DNA of 64,000 bases from Zizania palustris. Lineage: Eukaryota; Streptophyta; Magnoliopsida; Poales; Poaceae. The translations under genes were made by a program, and so were the position numbers. The DNA lies in NCBI GenBank assembly GCA_019279435.1, contig JAAALK010000287.1, positions 15,376,162 to 15,440,161 of the forward strand. Reading direction: 5' to 3'. The stretch's first letter is position 1, and every line of letters begins with the position of its first letter. This document shows, one piece after another, positions 1-10,994 of this stretch. The notes beneath the pieces are model-generated. The model was not told the origin of the DNA. It ran no database searches and saw nothing but the letters and a program-made list of their open reading frames with translations.

Positions 1-901
1 CACCGGACTTATCCTGTTATTATGATATGGTACAAAGATTTTATGATAAAAAATTAAAAATATTTTCAGAAAGTTGTCACGTATGGTATTAAGAAACTGA
101 AGATTCTCTCATGAGGAATTAGGGTTTAGAGAAGAAAAATGTTAGGTTTGAAAAAATGTTTTTAGTCTATTTCTAGGTCTTACCCACTAAATTTAAAAAT
201 GTTTCATAAAATTTGTCCATAAATAAAAGAAAACACATTTGACACAATTTTTAAAAAATAAAAAATTGTCAAGTGTTAAATTTGAGACAGTCAATAAACA
301 ATTTAAGTTTGCGGAGACTCGGCAATTTTTTTTTTGCATATCTCGAACCCGACGCTAAAATTTTCGTATTCGGTACCAAACAATTTAAGTTAAACTTAGT
401 AAATATTTGGATTCTATTTGTCGAATTAGAGCTATCCATTTTGTATCTGTATTCAAAAAAATTCCGTATTAGTATTTAAATCCAAAATAAAATGGGGTAA
501 ATAGTAATATTCGAATTTATTTACATCCGTATTCAATTGTATTCCTATGTAGCGCGACGCACTTTGCTCCGATCCCTCTCTTTCCGAAAGCTGCACGGCC
601 ATTTGCACTTCGCTATGCATGGTTTTGCACGAATTATTTCTTTTCTTATTCTCGATCTTATCTAATCTCAACCATTTCTCATTTAATTTCTTCCTCTACT
701 TACTCGTCTCAAAAACTATTCATAGGATGCTCCTGTGCGCGAAAATAGGAGATTATCGTGGGTATGCTTTTCAAGCTTTGTACAATTTATTTAAAACTTT
801 ATTTTTGGAAAACTTATTTAAATTATTTTTTAAATTTATAATCTTTAATTTATTTTTTATTTGCTTAAATAATGGCAATAAATTTCATTCTTAGTCCGGT
901 G
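1..901. mobile_element. AT-rich stretch with CACCGGACT inverted ends, putative TIR element
   Basis: The window opens with CACCGGACT (1-9), and its exact reverse complement AGTCCGGTG lies at 893-901. The interior is AT-rich and no convincing coding region was found on either strand. CACCGG-type ends occur in CACTA-like elements of grasses, so a short non-autonomous DNA element is plausible. The match is only 9 bp, and the left flank, where a 3-bp TSD would sit, is outside the window. The base after the right end begins TGC. Confidence 0.35.
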
Positions 902-945
902 TGCATCCCCAATTTTGAATGTACCAAACACACTGCTAAGATATT

Positions 946-1444
946 TGTCAAGCAAAAACAATCCCATCAAACAACTTGGAAGTGTACTCTGAAGCTAGAG
1001 AATCGAAGCCTCTCAGCATAGGTCTCAAAGATTGTCGTGGAGGCATCCCGAAGCTCCTAGGTGGTCAAGGGATTCCAAAGGGTCATTGGCTTTGAAAATG
1101 ACTTCATTTCAAAGGCACGTTACGATACGTGATAAGACGTTCTCTTTACAGTTGTGTTGAGTCTCGGTTTTACCATTTTACCCATACAAAGTCTTGTGAA
1201 CAGAGTCCACCAAAACAGTTATAAGTAGAAGACAAAATAATATTTTCCTATTGTATCTTTTCTTATAAATATCCGCCCTCTCTATTGTAATAGAGACACA
1301 TAACTCAATTAAAGAATACATTTTGAACAGGACGTAAGGTTATTATATCTTTCGGAGGCCTGAACTAGTGCAAACTTAAGCTTTCTTTATAAGCTAGTCC
1401 TTCAAGGCTATTTGAACCTGTAGGTGTAATATTTTACGCCAATA
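946..1444 (+). repeat. 5' LTR of element A
   Basis: This 499-bp LTR aligns with 13367-13869 almost throughout. The first ~35 bp differ by a small deletion. A TATA box (TATAAATA, 1264-1271) and the end TTTTACGCCAATA are conserved between copies. Sequence divergence is clearly visible, so this insertion is older than the Copia inside it. Confidence 0.85.
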
Positions 1445-2198
1445 GTTGGCACCGTCCATGAGGATCCTAGTACTAAACTAGCATCTCTACCATCAACTCT
1501 TTCAGGCCATGCCTCCGAAGAAGAGCAAGAGCACATCCCCTATCTGAAAGTCTGCTCGGACCTCCGAGAAGGGAACCGCAAGCACTACTATAGGAACTAC
1601 GGAGCCCTCCGTAGTACCTCCACAGACAAATAATACCCCCGAAACTGCTACCCCTGCAACGCAAAATACCATGCCGAGGACTGAGGAGCACACTTTGGTT
1701 CCTTCGATGACAAGAGGCACCTAGGGGTCCACTGGCCTATCCACGACCCCTCTAGTTCTTGTTTCACAAGGAGCAGTGGACCTTCACCATGAAGGCCCTC
1801 CTCCGGCTCTAACAGTACTTCAGACCGACTTCATCCGATCGCAATACTTGGGAACATATTCCAGAGGAAGCGGGAGTTTCAATGATGCTATGGCCGTTGA
1901 GATGGCCTAGCTCAAAACAGAGTTTCTATGATGGCGTCAAGGGGTGGCAGATCAACTTCGCGACCAGAGCATGCTAGAGGAGCCTATAAAGTCGTCCGTG
2001 GTCGTCGCTGTAAGCGACCTCGAAAACCAAGAGCCCAAGGAGTACAAGCAGAACACCTCTTGATGAAGGCTCACTGTTGCACCCTGACCTGCAGAGGGTG
2101 TGTTTCAACTCTAAGTTTCGAGCGGTGAAGCTTCTGTAGTAATTCAAAGACACAGAGAGGGTGTGTTTCAACTCTAAGTTTCGAGCGGTGATGCTTCT
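1445..2198 (+). other. Element A internal leader, with a 63-bp tandem repeat at its end
   Basis: This is the internal part of element A left of the nested Copia. It begins with the PBS-like GTTGGCACCGTCC; no tRNA was assigned. No continuous gag ORF is present. From about 2096 a 63-bp unit (GGGTGTGTTTCAACTC... through AATTCAAAGACACAGA) is repeated from 2159. The second copy is cut by the Copia at GCTTCT and resumes after 12957 with GAAGTAATTCAGAGACAC. Confidence 0.6.
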
Positions 2199-4147
2199 TG
2201 TTGGACCGGAAACGGCGACCAGAGGGGGGGTGAATGGGAGCTTTTAAAATTTCGGGCTAAAAACTTAGCCTTCGGTTCTGTTCTGTCTTCTGCGGAACAG
2301 GCTTCGAATACTACCTTCGAAGGTCTGGTTCGGAGGTACTTCGACACCTTCGAACACAGGCTTCGGAGGAGCAATCGTTCGAAGCCAAGAAGACTTCGCT
2401 CCACTTACAACCCTCAAAAACCAACTCTGCTAAGTCAGTGCAGGCTCCGCACACAGGGTGCTTTGAGCAGACTTCGCACTTCACCCTTCGCAAGAGTGGA
2501 CAGCCCTCTGAGGACTTCGACCAAGTACTTGGCGACAGCAACGGGTGCTGGGCTTCGTACCCGAAGGTCTACACGCACACGCAAATGGACTACGCTCAGG
2601 GCTTCGACACAAGAAGCACAACGGGAAAAGAACAGGGCTTCGCTAGTAAGCAGCGAGGTCTTGCCTCGTGTTACACAGAGCGACAGCACACTGTAAAGCA
2701 CACTTCGCGATAAAAACACCCTTCGCCAAGCCAGGCTCTGGTGAACTAAAAACTAGCGAGGTATGCAACGCGAGCTCAAGCAAAAGCACAAAGAAGCAGG
2801 GCTTCGCTGCTTGAACAAGGAACACTGAAATAAATTGAACTCAGAATGAATACAGCGAGGTCTGTCTACAGGAGCTCAACAGTAAATGTTCAAAGTGTTA
2901 AATGTTACCTACCGAGCCCCCATATTTATAGCCCACGGCTTCATCCTAAGGAAGTGACTACTTTACCCCTAGGGTTTACAACAGATTTGTCTCTACAGAA
3001 CTAAGGGGTACAAAAGGTAGTCCACCTTTATTTTGGAGGCTTCTCTGTCAGCTGCAGAGGGGACAGTGTCAGCCTTTTTCAGAACAGACAGTGTCAGCCT
3101 TTACAGTGTTGACTTCTGGAACCTCCCTTCGCACGCGAGGGGTGCGGAAGCTTCGGCGAGAAGCCTGCAGCCTGTTGGCCTTCGCTCCGCCGAAGAAGTC
3201 CTTCGATACAGTGACGGTTTTGAGCCGAAGCCGTCAAAGCCCTTGGGCCTTCGCACCACCACCTCCGGAGTGGATCACCACGGCTTCGCAGCTACTCCCA
3301 GCTCGAACACCGTCCGTCCGTGTACCGAAGCCATGCATGGCCGAAGCACCACAAGTCATCCTCACTCCGAAGCCCCACCTTCGGAGTTCCACCCTTCGAA
3401 GTCCCTTCTTCGTCCAAGGCCTCCGCATGAAGCATTCCATGAGCACTCCGTCGCAGTGCCTCTCCCCGAGCACACTCCACGACGAGCCTCACCCGGACCA
3501 TGCCTTCGATGCACCTCGACTTCTGAGACCTTCGTCGGGCCACCTTCGAGTGTCTCCCTCCGGAGCTCACTTCGAACCCTTGCCTCCGCAGAGGACTTGG
3601 TCCACCAACTCCGAAGTCACTCCATTTGGAGTACCTTCGAAGTGCCTCACCTCCGAGGACTTGTCTCGGAGTACCTTCAGCCGGAGCCACACTCCGCACT
3701 CTCTGCCTTCACCTGGTGCGCCTCGACCTGAGGACCGACCCGGACCACCTTCGCAGCCACCGTGACGGAGCTCCCCGCTCCCCTGGCATCAAGCCACCCG
3801 CTTGACCCAGGTTCACCTGGCTCGAAACCTGTCCGTCGCCTCCGAAGTCCCTGCGCACCACCGACAAGCAAACAAGTGTATCCAGTACTCCGGAGACCTC
3901 TCCGGGTTAGCAACCTCCGGCACACACTCCGGTGTATCGCCCAAAGTACCGAAGCCATCGGTACGAACCCTGTCAACGCGTACTGTCGGACCCCTCCGAC
4001 AGGCACACTCCGCTGCACAGCTGCAGCAAGCAAACACCGAACACACTCCGGTACCACCTCCGAAGCCCCTTCGGAGGTACCCTTCGAACAGAGGGTAAAA
4101 ACCTGTCAATCACTCATCACAACACCGAAACCACCCTTGGTTTCTCA
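2199..4147 (-). repeat. 3' LTR of Sirevirus element B
   Basis: This 1949-bp LTR is essentially identical to 11009-12957. The one difference I found is C3507 against T12317, a CpG-to-TpG type change. On the plus strand it begins TGTTGGACCGG and ends TTTCTCA. It is rich in the palindrome-like motifs CTTCGAAG and CTTCGGAG. Its many short ORFs are not credible genes. Confidence 0.95.
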
Positions 4148-5314
4148 ATCTCCCCCTTGATGAGTGCATTGACAACCAAATCCAATATCAATAAAATTTA
4201 AAAACTTTCAGCACACAAGTGACCATAAAAACTCAGAAAAGAGCCAAAGCATGTCACTTGATAAAAGAATTTTTCTCCCCCTTTGTAAAAGAGTAAAAAG
4301 CCCCTTTGGCAAATCTCCCCTTGATAAGAACTCCCCCTGAGTTGCAAATTTTTCTCCCCCTTTATGTCAAAAATCTCTCCCCTTGAAGAAATTATGCTTC
4401 TTACGGTAGAGAACATCGCAAAGCTCTCCCCCTTTGGCAATGCAAGCATCAAGGAGCATTCAAAAGATGCAAAGCTTCGAAATGAATAGAATTGCAAGGA
4501 CATATAATGCAAAAATATGTCAAAATTAACACAAATGATCATGTGCTCAGCTCAATTTAACAATCTGTGAAGCAAGATGATGGCATGTGATTTTGTCATT
4601 TTGAAGTAAAAGCATCACCACTTAATTACTGCAGCTAGCCAAGAGAAGGCAAGGACTGCGCAAAGCTAACAAATTCTACCCTAGACAGACAAGTCTTGTT
4701 CAAAAGGAGCTGTCAAAGCAAACTTGATGATCAATTAATTTTGTTGTTCTTTTTCTTAATGCCAGGGGTTATTTGTTTGTCCACCTTATACTTTCCAATC
4801 AAGCCAAGCCTAGGCATGAAAGCCATCTGAAGCTTAAGGCGGTGATTTTGGCATACACTACACTATCCCAGTTCAGACCAAAGTGCAATGGTAAGCAGTC
4901 TAGAATAGAGTAGTGCGACAAACAAACCCTCCTGGATCTTTTCATTTAAACCAGGCAAATCATGGATTTTAATTTTGTTTCAGATAAATGAAATATTTTG
5001 ATGAATATCCATGAATAATGAACACATTTTTCAAGTTGCAAATTTTAGCATCCAAAGAACAGTGTCTTGCTGTCAAGTAGATAAAAGATAGCTAAAAGCA
5101 GTCCTGCCTAAACAAGCTAGATACACGATTTAGCAGTGAGCAAGTTTTGATTTTAGAAAATAAAACATCATGCACAATCAATGTTCCAGACATATTTCAT
5201 AGAGCTGAGCTGTCATGACTTCTTTGAATTAAAAGCAGGCATATAATAGCAAAAGATGTAAGTGCAATTCCACACATAACGAGCATATGCAAGACAATTA
5301 AAATCAGCTCCCCC
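4148..5314 (-). other. Sirevirus 3' noncoding region with repeated polypurine tracts
   Basis: No ORF of note lies between the pol stop and the 3' LTR. The polypurine tract abutting the LTR is AAGGGGGAGA on the minus strand (4149-4158). Seven further PPT-like runs (plus strand CTCCCC[C]T) lie near 4274, 4313, 4331, 4352, 4375, 4424 and 5308. Multiple PPT copies upstream of the 3' LTR are a known Sirevirus trait. There is no env-like ORF. Confidence 0.8.
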
Positions 5315-6458
5315 TCACAAAATGCCGTAGGGATGACAGATACCAAGTTCCCCACGCAAGTAAGCAAATCGAGAAGCATCGAGGGGTTTTGTAAAAATGT
5401 CGGCAAGCTGGTGTTGGGTATCAACATATTGAAGTTCAATATCACCCTTCTCATTGTGATCTCTGAGAAAATGATACCGTACATCAATGTGTTTGGTTCT
5501 GGAGTGCTGAACCGGGTTGTTTGCAATACAAATAGCACTAGTGTTATCACAGAAAAGTGGAACACTCTTATAATCTAACCCGAAATCCCGCAAAGTGGAA
5601 ACCATCCACAAAATCTGAGAGCAACAGCTAGCTGCAGCAACATATTCGGCCTCAGCCGTCGATTGTGCAACACTAGACTGTTTGCGGGAGGACCAGCAAA
5701 CCAGAGAAGTACCCAGAAAATGACAAGTACCAGAGGTACTCTTCCTATCAATTCTACACCCAGCAAAATCCGCATCTGAATAACCTCTAAGACATAAAGA
5801 TGAAGACGATGAATACCATATGCCAAATTCAAGGGTGTGTTTGAGATACCTTAAGATGCGCTTAACCGCTTGGCGGTGCGAAGCTCGTGGTGAAGCCTGA
5901 AAACGAGCGCACAGACACACTGCGAAGTGTATGTCCGGCCTCGTGGCAGTCAAGTAGAGGAGGGAGCCGATCATGCTCCGGAACTCCTTCTGATCTACGG
6001 CTTCTCCATCTTCGTCAGGGTCCAACGCTACAGATGTAGCCATTGGAGTGGCGAGGGGCTTTGCATCGGACATGTCGAACTTCTTGAGCAGGTCCTTGGT
6101 GTACTTTGTCTGGTGGACAAAAGTACCTTGTTTGCTTTGCTTGATTTGCAAACCAAGGAAAAAGGTGAGTTCACCCATCATTGACATTTCAAACTCCCTG
6201 CTCATGGTATCTGCAAACTCGGCAACCAAAGCATGAGAAGAGCCACCAAAGATGATATCATCCACATAAATCTGAACTAGGAGGAAATCTTTGCCATGCT
6301 TGAGAGTAAACAATGTTTTATCAACAGAGCCCATCAAATACCCTCGCTCAAGCAGAAAAGACTTAAGTCTATCATACCACGCCCGAGGGGCCTGCTTGAG
6401 TCCATAAAGAGCCTTATGAAGTTTAAGGACTTTATGTGGGTACTTGGGGTTTTCAAAC
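5315..6458 (-). CDS. pol: Sirevirus pol, distal part: RT palm/thumb and RNase H (after frameshift)
   Basis: This is the C-terminal part of the Copia polyprotein. A long open frame ends at 5315-5317. The RT active site reads YVDD followed by IIFG, about 24 residues after codon 6335-6337. It is followed by the usual Copia spacer and an RNase H domain containing SDADFAGC, STAEAEYVAA, a CDN motif, and the C-terminal signature HIDVRYHFLRD then LADIFTKPL. Homology to RT extends upstream of the first ATG in this frame to about 6458, where it joins the other pol frame at a run of only three T's just after the QPPG motif. The simplest reading is a 1-nt deletion, so this copy could not make a full polyprotein without recoding. 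Confidence 0.9.
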
Positions 6459-8466
6459 CAGGGGGTTGTTTTACATAAACATCTTCACCTATGAAGCCAT
6501 TAAGAAAAGCACTTTTGACATCCATTTGATAGAGTTTGAATCCCCGGGATGTCGCAAAGGCAAGCAAAATCCTAATGGCCTCAAGGCGAGCAACAGGTGC
6601 AAAAGTTTCAGTAAAATCAATCCCTTCTAGTTGAGAAAAGCCCTGAGCTACAAGTCTAGCCTTATTTCTAACAATTGTTCCATCCTCCCCTTGTTTATTT
6701 TTAAAAATCCATTTTGTTCCAATGAAATGAACATTTGGTGGAGGATCAACTAAAGTCCAGACTTGGTTTCTTTCAAAATTCTCAAGCTCTTCATGCATGG
6801 CATTGATCCAACTAGAATCAGAAAGTGCATGACTAACATCTAAGGGCTCGAAAGAAGCAACAAAAGCAGCATTAGTGAAATGGGCATGAGAACGAGTTAC
6901 CCTTTGATCAAGCTCACCAATGATCTGCTCGGGAGGGTGCATCCTTTGAACATGATGTGGAGCCTCGCGGCGGGATGCAGTCTCCCCCTCAACTTGTGTG
7001 TTGGAGTGGTCCAAGATGACCGATGTTGAGGTAGTCGCTTCGGGACCTCGTGCCGAAGTAGTAGAAGCGGGGTCAGCTTCGGGGGTCGATGTCGAGGGAA
7101 GTAGGGGATCATCCTCGAATTCTCCGGGATCTTCGTCTTCGAATAAGGTCTGTTCCATGTCGTGTTCATTTGCCTGTTCAAAAGCAGAACTAACAGAGGG
7201 GGTTGATTCATCAAAAGTCACATCACATGACTCGATGACAGTGTTAGTTTCCAAGTTATAAATACGATAAGAATGACCATGTGTAGTATAGCCCAAAAAG
7301 ATCCCGTCAGAAGATCGCGACTCAAATTTATCCAAGTTACCACGTTTTAGGATAAAGCAGCGACAACCAAAAACTCGAAGATGAGTAACCTTGGGCTGTC
7401 TCCCAAAACGCAGCTCATAAGATGTCAAATTTAAGATTGAGCGCAAGAAAATTCGGTTTGAGATGTAACATGCTGTGTTCATGGCCTCAGCCCAGAATTT
7501 TCTAGGAGTCCTATGCTCATCAAGCATCGTCCTAGCCATCTCAACCAAAGTGCGGTTTTTCCTCTCAACAACACCATTCTGTTGAGGAACCCGCGGAGCA
7601 GAGAATTGATGTTCTATGCCATGCTCCATGCAAAAATCAACAAAGAGACTATTTTTGAACTCAGTGCCATTATCGCTTCGAATGAATTTTAATGCACCGG
7701 GGAGTTCAGTGAAAAGTCTCAAAGCCAAGCTCCGAAAGTGTGAAAACACTTCATCCTTGCTGGCAAGAAAGAAGACCCAAGAGTAGCGAGAGAAATCGTC
7801 GACAATAACAAGTACATACCACTTGCCGCCTAAAGAACTAACCCGAGAAGGACCTACAGTGTCCATATGGAGAAGTTCTCCGGGCTGTTCAGTCATCACT
7901 GTGGTGACTGGCGAATGCGAAGCGGCAATCATTTTTCCATGTCGACAAGGAGTGCAAACTAAATTCTTCTCAAACTTGAGCTTGGGCAATCCTCGGATCA
8001 GGCCTAGGGCGCTCAGACGAGCGAGCAACTCAAAGCTCATATGCCCTAGTCTCCTATGCCACTTCCAAAGCTCAGAAGTCGAATGTGCAACAAGACAATG
8101 AGAAGAACCAGACGACTCTGAAAAATCAGCTCCAAAAACTCTCCCAACCCTAAAAATCTTACACACCACAACGCCATCAGAATTGAGCACTTGCGAAGTA
8201 TCGCGATGAAATCGCACTTCGAAGCCCTCATCAAGCAACTGAGATACAGACAGCAAATTGTATCCCAGGTTCTCAACCAAAGCAACATCTTTGAGAGTGA
8301 AGTTCGTGTTAATCCTTACCACACCTTTACCTTTCACTCTACTCCTTCGATTGTTTCCGAAGGTGATATGTTCCCTTTGCTTGGTTGCGGTGAGGCTGGA
8401 GAACCAAGCTGCATCTCCGGTCATGTGGCGCGAACAACCGGAGTCCATGATCCACGTGCCCTCCAA
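6334..8466 (-). CDS. pol: Sirevirus pol, proximal part: protease, integrase, RT fingers
   Basis: The frame is the same as gag and is separated from it by one UAG codon (8482-8484) and five sense codons. Domains in order: aspartic protease with DSG (about residues 8-10, WIMDSGCSRHM); integrase zinc finger with HRRLGH and CTPC; integrase core with D in HMDTVGP, D in IRSDNGTEF and E in QQNGVVERKNRT; then the first RT motifs (KARLVAQGFSQ, DFTETFAPVARLEAIR, YQMDVKSAFLNG). After VYVKQPPG the frame changes into non-homologous residues and stops at 6334, because RT continues in the frame of 5315-6458. The codon at 8464-8466 is TTG, not ATG, so independent initiation here is unlikely; translation presumably continues from gag. 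Confidence 0.92.
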   Translation of the reverse strand: MEGTWIMDSGCSRHMTGDAAWFSSLTATKQREHITFGNNRRSRVKGKGVVRINTNFTLKDVALVENLGYNLLSVSQLLDEGFEVRFHRDTSQVLNSDGVVVCKIFRVGRVFGADFSESSGSSHCLVAHSTSELWKWHRRLGHMSFELLARLSALGLIRGLPKLKFEKNLVCTPCRHGKMIAASHSPVTTVMTEQPGELLHMDTVGPSRVSSLGGKWYVLVIVDDFSRYSWVFFLASKDEVFSHFRSLALRLFTELPGALKFIRSDNGTEFKNSLFVDFCMEHGIEHQFSAPRVPQQNGVVERKNRTLVEMARTMLDEHRTPRKFWAEAMNTACYISNRIFLRSILNLTSYELRFGRQPKVTHLRVFGCRCFILKRGNLDKFESRSSDGIFLGYTTHGHSYRIYNLETNTVIESCDVTFDESTPSVSSAFEQANEHDMEQTLFEDEDPGEFEDDPLLPSTSTPEADPASTTSARGPEATTSTSVILDHSNTQVEGETASRREAPHHVQRMHPPEQIIGELDQRVTRSHAHFTNAAFVASFEPLDVSHALSDSSWINAMHEELENFERNQVWTLVDPPPNVHFIGTKWIFKNKQGEDGTIVRNKARLVAQGFSQLEGIDFTETFAPVARLEAIRILLAFATSRGFKLYQMDVKSAFLNGFIGEDVYVKQPPGLKTPSTHIKSLNFIRLFMDSSRPLGRGMIDLSLFCLSEGI

Positions 8467-8481
8467 GCCTTGACCTGTCGC

Positions 8482-10944
8482 CTACACATGATGAAAACGT
8501 CTCGATCGCTCAGTGCTAGGGTGAGTAAAATAATGACGAGGCATCCAGCACTGAGTGACACGAGTAGTAGGCACAGTAAAAGTAGACGGTCTACGCACAT
8601 GAAAATCAGTATGATGCAAAGTGCGAGGTCTACCTACATGCAAAGAATGCAAAGCATGACGAGGTCTCCTACTCTGACGAGGTACAAAGCTACTCGCCCG
8701 AGGTCTACCACCATATGGAACATGGTGAACACCTCGAGGAGCAAAACCTCTCCGAGAAGCACGAGGAGCCTCGAAAACAGGACGAGAGTAATACTCAGAC
8801 TCATGCATACCTAAAGATGGGTAATGCATGTCCTGATAGCTCATCGCCTGTGCACGTCGCTCATCCTTGATGCGACGGAAACAGAAACCAATCAAATGAC
8901 CCGCCCGCTGACAATAAGAACAATGAAACACTCTCCTAGGGGCACTCTCATGGGTCACAGGAGCAATTCTCACAGGCTCCTTGGGTTTCTTCTGTGTGGT
9001 TTTCTTGGGAGGATTTTTCTTGATAGGAGGTGTGGTTTTCTTTGGTGGATAGGTAGGCTTTTTGACTGATGGGGTATCCAACAGAGCTCTCTCTTTCTCT
9101 AGGGTGGTAGGAGAGGTAAAAACAGTTTTGGTCTGACTGTCTGAAGCTATCCTCTCAAAACCCAAACCTAGAGCTACCCCGGCTCTGTCAGCACACAACT
9201 TGGTCTTGGCCAAGAGCAAATCCATCCTACCCTTCCCTTCAGTGCATTTATTCACCACAGAAAGAAGGTATTCATTTTCAGACATGAGATTTTCAGCTCG
9301 CTCTCTGACAGTGCCTAGCTGGTCCTTAAGGGTGATGCAAGTGTCACAAACAGGTTGCACATCCTTAGAACTACCGGCCCTCTCCAATCTAGCCTCCAAG
9401 TCATGAACATGCTTATCACGTAAAGAAATGCTATCGCGTAATAAAGAGCAGTTCATGCAATCAATAATATCATGAGGTCTAGAATCCACCTCCAAAAGCT
9501 GCTTCTGTGCAGTCTCAAGCTCAGAAAGAGTTTGAGCATGAACAGAACGCAACTGAGCAAGCTCACTCATGACAACAGAACATGATTCACATTCAGCATC
9601 ATCAAATTTAGACTTAAGCATGGCATATTCAGTAGATACATTTTCTAGCCTAAGTCTAAGGTCTTTTCTCTCTCTAGCGGCTTGCACAAGTAATCTATCC
9701 TGACCTAGCACTACTTCATTCAGCTCATCTAATTTAATTAGAAGCTGGTCAGATGATAGGTTTACCTCAGATGAGTCAAGCTCATCGCCGCTGTGGTCGC
9801 TGTCGGCCATGAAGCAAAGGCCGGTGAAGTCACGTCCCTTTTTGTCCTTCTTGTCCTCCTTCCTTGGGGACTCCTCCTCCTCAGAGCTCGACTCCTCAGT
9901 TGAGGATGTGTCGATGTCGCTGAGAGCAGCAACAAAAGCTCTGGAAGCGGCCTTGGCTACTTTCTTAGCCATCTTGCCGCGCTTGCCCTTCACAAAGGGC
10001 TTCCTCTCCTTTTTGTGGAATTTGGGGCGCTCACTCTCATCTCTCTTCTTGACCTTGGGGCAATTGGCCTTAATGTGAGAGGTGTCGCCACATTCATAGC
10101 AGCCACTAAAACCACTTCTCCTCTGATCCCGTCTCTCATGATGAAAGCGGGTGAACCTCTGGGCAATGAGAGCAAGCTCGTCATCAGCTAGAGTATCCAC
10201 CTGCTCCTTTGTGACGGAGACCAGGGAGGACAAAGCAAAACCATCTGCAAGAACACAAGTGCCTGATGTGCTTGGTTCTGCAGTGGTGCCACGGCTAGTG
10301 CTAGAAACCAATGCCAATGGCTGTGGCAAAAAGCTTCTGTGCACTGCAAGAGATGCCTTGGCAATCTCTGTGGACTTTAGCTTGCTAAAGAGTTCGTCAC
10401 AGGTCAATGTGTCATAGCCTGTGGACTCCTCAATACTGGATATCTTTACCTCCCATATGCTACGGTCAAGAGCATAGAGAAGCTTGATAGCCCTATCATG
10501 ATCACTGTAAGCAAGCGTCCCGTTGGATCGCAAGTTACTCACTATCGCGTCAAAGCGAGAAAACATGGCATCCACAGATTCACCAGGTGCCTGCACAAAC
10601 AGCTGATACTGTTGATTGTAGGTGCTTTGGCGCCTGGCCTTAATCTGAGCAGAGCCCTCATGAAAGACAGTGAGTGTTGTCCAAATCTCCCTAGCAGTCC
10701 TAAGGTGCTGCACCCTATCGAACTCACTCCGACTCAAACCAATGAACAGTATGTTCCTTGCCTTCGAGTTGGCAATATACTGATCTTTTTCAGTTTGAGT
10801 GGTGCGGGTATCAGGGATGGAGTATTGTGAGTCCACAATCTCCCAAATTGCATTTCCTTGGCTTAACAAGTAAGCCTCCATGCGCACCTTCCAGTATGCA
10901 AAATCTGTCCCATCGAACAGAGGAATTTTACTGCCTCTATCCAT
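8482..10944 (-). CDS. gag: Sirevirus gag, 820 aa
   Basis: This is the capsid/nucleocapsid protein of the Copia element, expected to form cytoplasmic virus-like particles around the element RNA. It starts at an ATG 51 bp inside the PBS. Residues 1-200 form a UBN2-type Copia gag domain (FDGTDFAYWKVRM, WTTLTVFHEGS). A CCHC zinc knuckle lies at 282-295 (CYECGDTSHIKANC), an acidic serine-rich patch at about 346-365, a predicted coiled coil at about 400-570, and a basic Lys/Pro/Thr run at 625-660. A second CCHC knuckle is at 675-688 (CSYCQRAGHLIGFC). The long, coiled-coil-containing gag is typical of Sireviruses. The ORF is uninterrupted and ends in UAG, with pol continuing in the same frame. Confidence 0.93.
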   Translation of the reverse strand: MDRGSKIPLFDGTDFAYWKVRMEAYLLSQGNAIWEIVDSQYSIPDTRTTQTEKDQYIANSKARNILFIGLSRSEFDRVQHLRTAREIWTTLTVFHEGSAQIKARRQSTYNQQYQLFVQAPGESVDAMFSRFDAIVSNLRSNGTLAYSDHDRAIKLLYALDRSIWEVKISSIEESTGYDTLTCDELFSKLKSTEIAKASLAVHRSFLPQPLALVSSTSRGTTAEPSTSGTCVLADGFALSSLVSVTKEQVDTLADDELALIAQRFTRFHHERRDQRRSGFSGCYECGDTSHIKANCPKVKKRDESERPKFHKKERKPFVKGKRGKMAKKVAKAASRAFVAALSDIDTSSTEESSSEEEESPRKEDKKDKKGRDFTGLCFMADSDHSGDELDSSEVNLSSDQLLIKLDELNEVVLGQDRLLVQAARERKDLRLRLENVSTEYAMLKSKFDDAECESCSVVMSELAQLRSVHAQTLSELETAQKQLLEVDSRPHDIIDCMNCSLLRDSISLRDKHVHDLEARLERAGSSKDVQPVCDTCITLKDQLGTVRERAENLMSENEYLLSVVNKCTEGKGRMDLLLAKTKLCADRAGVALGLGFERIASDSQTKTVFTSPTTLEKERALLDTPSVKKPTYPPKKTTPPIKKNPPKKTTQKKPKEPVRIAPVTHESAPRRVFHCSYCQRAGHLIGFCFRRIKDERRAQAMSYQDMHYPSLGMHESEYYSRPVFEAPRASRRGFAPRGVHHVPYGGRPRASSFVPRQSRRPRHALHSLHVGRPRTLHHTDFHVRRPSTFTVPTTRVTQCWMPRHYFTHPSTERSRRFHHV

Positions 10945-10994
10945 GTCGCCAACAGATCACAAAACCGGTTAAGGTCAACTGGTGATCTTAACCC

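Noticed and set aside
3033..4160. Several overlapping ORFs of 98-232 aa on both strands in the element B LTR, repeated at 11843-12964
   Set aside because: They lie in LTR sequence rich in CTTCGAAG palindromes, overlap on both strands and have no domain. One is truncated by the single LTR difference.
4148..5314. Envelope-like third ORF, as reported for some Sireviruses
   Set aside because: No ORF above about 120 aa, no signal or transmembrane segments, and the sequence is dominated by PPT-like repeats.
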